Of a stretch of DNA of 64,000 nucleotides, positions 60,765 to 64,000 are shown one piece after another; within the stretch, counting starts at the first letter, position 1; each line of letters begins with the position of its first letter. The stretch is from JAFGPL01 sp963781805 (lineage in GTDB: Bacteria > Bacteroidota > Bacteroidia > Bacteroidales > UBA10428), in the NCBI GenBank assembly GCA_963781805.1, contig CAWAHF010000004.1:124001-188000 (forward strand). The letters are read 5' to 3'. Under the pieces are notes generated by a model. The model was not told the origin of the DNA. It was given only the letters and a program-made list of their open reading frames with translations, and made no database searches. The position numbers were made by a program, and so were the translations under genes.

Positions 60765-61745
60765 ATGAAAAATAGATTTTTAATTATTCTTTTTTGCCTC
60801 ACATTTTCAATTAATGGTCTTTTTGGACAATTTAATAGTTTTAGACCATTTGGTGGAACTATTCGGGTTTTGTCAACTGATGGGGTTTACATGAGAAAAG
60901 AGCCTAATTTAAATTCGGAAATTTTGATAAAAATTCCTTTTACAAATGAAATAAAAATTGATTCAATTGCTGAAAATGATACAATAATTAATAAAATTAA
61001 AGGATATTGGGTTAAAGGAAAATATAATAATATCCAAGGATTCATTTTTTCTGGATACTTAGCATATTTTGATTATGTAAAAGCTGATACATTGAATAAT
61101 GAATTTAGATTACAACAACCTGGTTTAATATTATTTGAATTAGAAAAATTAAATTACGATGTCAATTTAAATTGGTATAGTCTTTATTACGATAGAAATA
61201 AAAAATCATTTAAATTAAACAAAGCTAACATCGATTTAAATAATCAAGCTGATTGTGCTTATGTTCAAATTGTATCTTCAGATAAGAATAATCCTAAATT
61301 TTTCATTGGTTCTAAAAATATATTAGATACAGGATTCATTGCAAATGATTTAATTGATGATTTGGATAAAAAAATTGGTTATAACAGTAATCTTTTTGAG
61401 TTTGATAGTTGCCAAACATTGACTGATCTGACTGGATTAGAAATCCAATGTAAAATAATAGATAAAATCAATAGAAATAAAATAATAAAACAGATTATTT
61501 TAACTAAAGGTAATAAAAAACAAATTTTAGTATCTGATAAAATTTATGATTATTTAATTGATTTAGAATTTTTTGGAGACCTTGATGGAGACGCAAATCC
61601 TGATTTAATTTTAAATGTTTATAATAATACAGGAGATGGATATCAAGGAGGCATATATTATTTATATTTAAGTTCTAAGGCAGGGGATAACGAATTTGTG
61701 AAAATGGTTTCTAATTACAAATGGAGTACTGGTGGATGTGATTAA
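60765..61745 (+). CDS. Secreted SH3b-domain protein (cassette 27)
   Basis: 326 residues. Signal peptide LFCLTFSINGLFG. The bacterial SH3 domain is IRVLSTDGVYMRKEPNLNSEILIKIPF ... GYWVKGKYNNIQGFIFSGYLA (residues ~28-100). The second half contains EFFGDLDGDANPDLILNVYNNTGDGYQGGIYYLYL, an FG-GAP/VCBS-like calcium-binding segment. Unknown role at the envelope. Sole gene of the cassette. Confidence 0.75.
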   Translation: MKNRFLIILFCLTFSINGLFGQFNSFRPFGGTIRVLSTDGVYMRKEPNLNSEILIKIPFTNEIKIDSIAENDTIINKIKGYWVKGKYNNIQGFIFSGYLAYFDYVKADTLNNEFRLQQPGLILFELEKLNYDVNLNWYSLYYDRNKKSFKLNKANIDLNNQADCAYVQIVSSDKNNPKFFIGSKNILDTGFIANDLIDDLDKKIGYNSNLFEFDSCQTLTDLTGLEIQCKIIDKINRNKIIKQIILTKGNKKQILVSDKIYDYLIDLEFFGDLDGDANPDLILNVYNNTGDGYQGGIYYLYLSSKAGDNEFVKMVSNYKWSTGGCD

Positions 61746-61753
61746 AAAAGAAC

Positions 61754-61895
61754 TATGCCCAACAGCCGGTCATAAAACATTGCGCGGATTGTGGTAAATT
61801 TGAGCAACATAACATTTAATCAACGGCAGCAACGGCTTGATACGGAAGTGCTTTTAAATGCGCAACGTTTCATACCGGCAAACCGTTGGCGGTAA
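61754..61895 (+). repeat. attC-like site of cassette 27
   Basis: Left arm TATGCCCAAC is the exact complement of the cassette start GTTGGGCATA. Stem GCCGGTCATAAAACATTGCG / CGCAACGTTTCATACCGGC. Loop GCTTGATACGGAAGTGC. Right core GTTGGCGGT at 61885. Confidence 0.96.
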
Positions 61896-62046
61896 GTTGA
61901 AGAGCTACCGCAAACTTAATGCTCTTATGATTTGATTGACTGATGTTAATAATGAATTTTACTAAATGATTTCTACCAATTAATTGGAAAATAAACGATT
62001 GATTAATAAAATTTTAAAACCATAATATATTACCAATACGATTGAT

Positions 62047-62580
62047 ATGAGAATATTCACAAAATTTAAACACTGGCAGATATTTATTTTAATTGGAGGG
62101 GCAATCAGCCTTTTCGTAATCTTTTCTGAGATACAAGTAGATTTAGGATTTATAACTTCGAGGCAACTTAGACCAATTTTTGGAGTAATTGGTGTGATTG
62201 CCATGTTTTTATGGTTACTATCAATAGGTCTTCTAGTTAACAAAGCACCTTCAAATTCATACAGATTTAAAAATGGATTATTTATTATTTCTATATTGCT
62301 TTGTATAATTGGATATTCAGTTTTGCATATAACACCACTATTTACTGATAGATTTCCAAACTTAGGACTAATGACAGCTCCGTTGACTCCATTTACTTTC
62401 TTTGGAGTAATTTATGTGTTTTATAATGTACCTCGTTCATTGAAATCATTAGAGGTAGGACAAAAAGTTGGATTTAGTGATTGTATTGTTGATGCTTTAT
62501 TATTGTTTTTTGTGCCGATTGGAGTATGGATAATTCAACCAAAAATTAACAAAATTGATAATAAAATTAATGAGAGATAA
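62047..62580 (+). CDS. Multi-pass membrane protein (cassette 28)
   Basis: 177 residues with about five membrane helices (residues ~10-28, 38-63, 72-92, 108-126 and 146-163). There is a polar cap RSLKSLEVGQKVGFSDCIVDA before the last helix. Family not recognised. Sole gene, following a 160-bp AT-rich leader after the boundary. Confidence 0.6.
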   Translation: MRIFTKFKHWQIFILIGGAISLFVIFSEIQVDLGFITSRQLRPIFGVIGVIAMFLWLLSIGLLVNKAPSNSYRFKNGLFIISILLCIIGYSVLHITPLFTDRFPNLGLMTAPLTPFTFFGVIYVFYNVPRSLKSLEVGQKVGFSDCIVDALLLFFVPIGVWIIQPKINKIDNKINER

Positions 62581-62589
62581 AAACAACCA

Positions 62590-62724
62590 ACCGCCAACAC
62601 ACAATATAAAACAGTTGGGGTTCAGTGGTTTGCGAGCGTTTGGTTCTCGCGCCAATGTTTTCCTCGGTGGACAGGAACGCAGCCCGAAAACCCAACCGTT
62701 TCATATTGTCAAACGTTGGCGTGC
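62590..62724 (+). repeat. attC-like site of cassette 28
   Basis: Left arm ACCGCCAAC is the exact complement of the cassette start GTTGGCGGT. Stem ACAATATAAAACAGTTGGG / CCCAACCGTTTCATATTGT. Loop GGTGGACAGGAACGCAGCCCG (read 62677-62696). Right core GTTGGCGTG at 62715. Confidence 0.96.
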
Positions 62725-62785
62725 ATTGTAAAAGACACCGAAACAGATACTTGAGAATTTAAATTATTAACATAAAACTAATTGA

Positions 62786-63274
62786 ATGAAAACTGGATTA
62801 ATAGTAATTGGAATTGTAGTCGTTATTGGGATAATATTTTTTATCTCAAAGACATCAGGAAACAAAAAACCAACGATACAAGTTGCAAAACGGATTAAGC
62901 TTGACCAACTTGAGACTGTTATGGAGCAATTAAAAAATAAAAATCTTGAATACGATTTTTTCGGTATTACATCAAATGGTATAGATTGTATTTATTTCGT
63001 GGATAGCAATGGAAAGATAAATATAGAGTTTGAAGCTATGGTGAATGAGCAAAAACCATATATTGACAAGATTAAAGAATTCGGCAAATCAAATGGATAC
63101 CAAGTAACAATGACAACTTATGGAAATAAACCGAGATATGACGACCTGAAAGAAGCTCCAGTTGTAAAAATTGAATCCAATTTGGACACGAAATCTGCGA
63201 CAGAATTTGGTAAACGGATTATGAAAGAGATTTTTAATTGTGATGAGACAACTAACTTTGATGTAGTACCATAA
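62786..63274 (+). CDS. Membrane-anchored small protein (cassette 29)
   Basis: 162 residues. One N-terminal helix (TGLIVIGIVVVIGIIFFIS), then a soluble alpha/beta domain with LDQLETVMEQLKNKNLEYDFFGITSNGIDCIYFV and KEAPVVKIESNLDTKSATEFGKRIMKEIF. Unknown family. Sole gene of the cassette. Confidence 0.6.
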   Translation: MKTGLIVIGIVVVIGIIFFISKTSGNKKPTIQVAKRIKLDQLETVMEQLKNKNLEYDFFGITSNGIDCIYFVDSNGKINIEFEAMVNEQKPYIDKIKEFGKSNGYQVTMTTYGNKPRYDDLKEAPVVKIESNLDTKSATEFGKRIMKEIFNCDETTNFDVVP

Positions 63275-63308
63275 TTGACAAAAGATTTGATAAGAAAATA
63301 AACAACGA

Positions 63309-63450
63309 CACGCCAACATCGTTTATAGTTCATGCGGATTCTCTTTGATTATCAAGCGTTTGTAGCTCTATTTTTGGCTTTACCGTGACGAGATTAGAAC
63401 TACCTTCTCCGATATCCGCACAAACCATAAACGAGGACCGTTAGCAAGCA
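63309..63450 (+). repeat. attC-like site of cassette 29
   Basis: Left arm CACGCCAAC is the exact complement of the cassette start GTTGGCGTG. Stem CGTTTATAGTTCATGCGG / CCGCACAAACCATAAACG. Right core GTTAGCAAGC at 63440. Confidence 0.95.
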
Positions 63451-63473
63451 TTTAGCGAGATACCCTGCAAGAT

Positions 63474-63776
63474 ATGAAACCAGAGGATTTAAAAAATAGA
63501 ATGATTTCCATTCGAGTTAATGAACCGTATGATTGGAAACAGGGAATTGTAACTGGTCGGATAACTGATATAAATGACAATCAATTAATAATATCATTGA
63601 CAAAATCCCTCAGAGGACAAAAATTCAGGAGCAACACCTTGATTATTCAACCAAGATACAAAGGTGACAACTTTGAAACATTAATTAAAAAGAAACAATT
63701 GACCGTTGGAGGTTCTTTGATTAAAAATAATTCCGATGAGACAGATTATATTTTAATCGGTGATTTGAAACTATAA
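63474..63776 (+). CDS. Small hypothetical protein (cassette 30)
   Basis: 100 residues, soluble and beta-rich (ISIRVNEPYDWKQGIVTGRITDINDNQLIISL, SNTLIIQPRYKGDNFETL, YILIGDLKL), resembling a small barrel fold. Not recognised. It precedes a CdiI-type immunity gene by 3 bp and may be part of the same immunity cassette. Confidence 0.6.
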   Translation: MKPEDLKNRMISIRVNEPYDWKQGIVTGRITDINDNQLIISLTKSLRGQKFRSNTLIIQPRYKGDNFETLIKKKQLTVGGSLIKNNSDETDYILIGDLKL

Positions 63777-63779
63777 TAG

Positions 63780-64000
63780 ATGGATTTAAACAAAACAATA
63801 GAGGAACTTGAAAATGACTATTGGGGTGAACCAACCTTTGACTCACATTTGGTTCAAACATGTCATAAATTGAGAAAAAAGCCTTTGAAAAATTTTGAAA
63901 TTGAGGATTTAAGAATTCTTATCGGTCAGAGTTTTAGTCTAGACATTTTAATTCCCTTGGCTCTGGTTGCTTTAGAAAACAACATTCTTGCAGAGGGAGA
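63780..64000 (+). CDS. CdiI-like contact-dependent inhibition immunity protein (partial, cassette 30)
   Basis: ATG at 63780. 73 codons are visible before the window ends. The opening MDLNKTIEELENDYWGEP, then LVQTCHKLRKKPLKNFEIED, LRILIGQSFSLDILIPLAL and LENNILAEG match the family annotated as contact-dependent growth inhibition immunity proteins. No CdiA toxin gene is in the window, so it would act as an orphan immunity gene protecting against toxins of neighbours. Confidence 0.8.
   Translation, partial: MDLNKTIEELENDYWGEPTFDSHLVQTCHKLRKKPLKNFEIEDLRILIGQSFSLDILIPLALVALENNILAEG

Larger units (their letters stand above)
30869..64000 (+). mobile_element. Gene-cassette array segment 2 (superintegron-like, continues past the window)
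   Basis: Cassettes c13-c30 run head to tail, all genes on the plus strand. Seventeen full attC-like sites were matched by own-start/own-end complementarity. It begins at the attI-like site behind the integrase and has no visible end at 64000. A group II intron interrupts the start of c14. Confidence 0.88.

Noticed and set aside
11150..63450. CRISPR array as an explanation for the regularly placed palindromes
   Set aside because: The palindromes are 0.6-8 kb apart with genes between them, are not identical direct repeats, and no cas genes are present.

Overview
The window suggests a chromosome of a Bacteroidota bacterium, most likely in the Bacteroidales/Marinilabiliales-Cytophagia range, although genus cannot be read from it. 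The signs are AT-rich DNA without Shine-Dalgarno sites, TAnnTTTG-type -7 boxes, Bacteroidota-type envelope proteins (OmpA lipoprotein, MCE/Mla-like ABC system, very large DUF748 protein) and typical Bacteroidota hypothetical families.

Positions 1-10.4 kb are conserved chromosome, all on the minus strand: the 5' part of a DUF3494 ice-binding lipoprotein, a small membrane protein, an OmpA-like lipoprotein, a DUF748/AsmA-like protein, an outer-membrane barrel protein, an MlaD-MlaF-MlaE-like lipid transport unit and a CsbD-like protein. A 156-bp MITE-like palindromic element and two tandem-repeat blocks lie between genes.

From 11.25 kb to the right edge, nearly everything is on the plus strand and organised as a superintegron-like array of about 30 gene cassettes. 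Each cassette carries one to seven genes followed by a 70-160 bp imperfect palindrome. The key evidence is that the first 7-10 bases of a cassette (GTT plus a variable tail) are the reverse complement of the left end of that cassette's own palindrome, not the next one's. That is the signature of attC recombination. For example, GTTAGGCGC at 41457 pairs with GCGCCTAAC at 42983, and GTTGTAAGGC at 50480 pairs with GCCTTACAAC at 51569. The array has an older, eroded segment (11.25-27.6 kb) and a better preserved segment (30.87-64 kb). Between them is a 624-aa two-module tyrosine recombinase, followed directly by a small attI-like hairpin.

Cassette cargo is dominated by defence and genetic conflict. 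It includes a short-Argonaute/TIR-APAZ (SPARTA) pair, a giant Cap4-like nuclease-NACHT protein, an ApeA HEPN protein broken by an in-frame TAG, a two-gene PD-(D/E)xK nuclease cassette, a PIN-like protein, toxin-antitoxin units (VapBC, HEPN/MNT, DUF4160/DUF2442 and HigBA in two identical tandem cassettes) and immunity-type proteins (NTF2-fold, CdiI). Other cargo is a GH10 xylanase, an S41 peptidase, a metallo-beta-lactamase-fold hydrolase, an ArsR-SRPBCC-DoxX operon, an ECF sigma factor unit and many lipoproteins or membrane proteins of unknown role.

Two cassettes stand out. A 571-bp cassette without a protein gene occurs twice with apparently identical sequence, 19 kb apart, and looks like a structured non-coding RNA gene with its own terminator. 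A group II intron sits inside the attC boundary of the SPARTA cassette, and removing it restores the bases that pair with that cassette's own attC.
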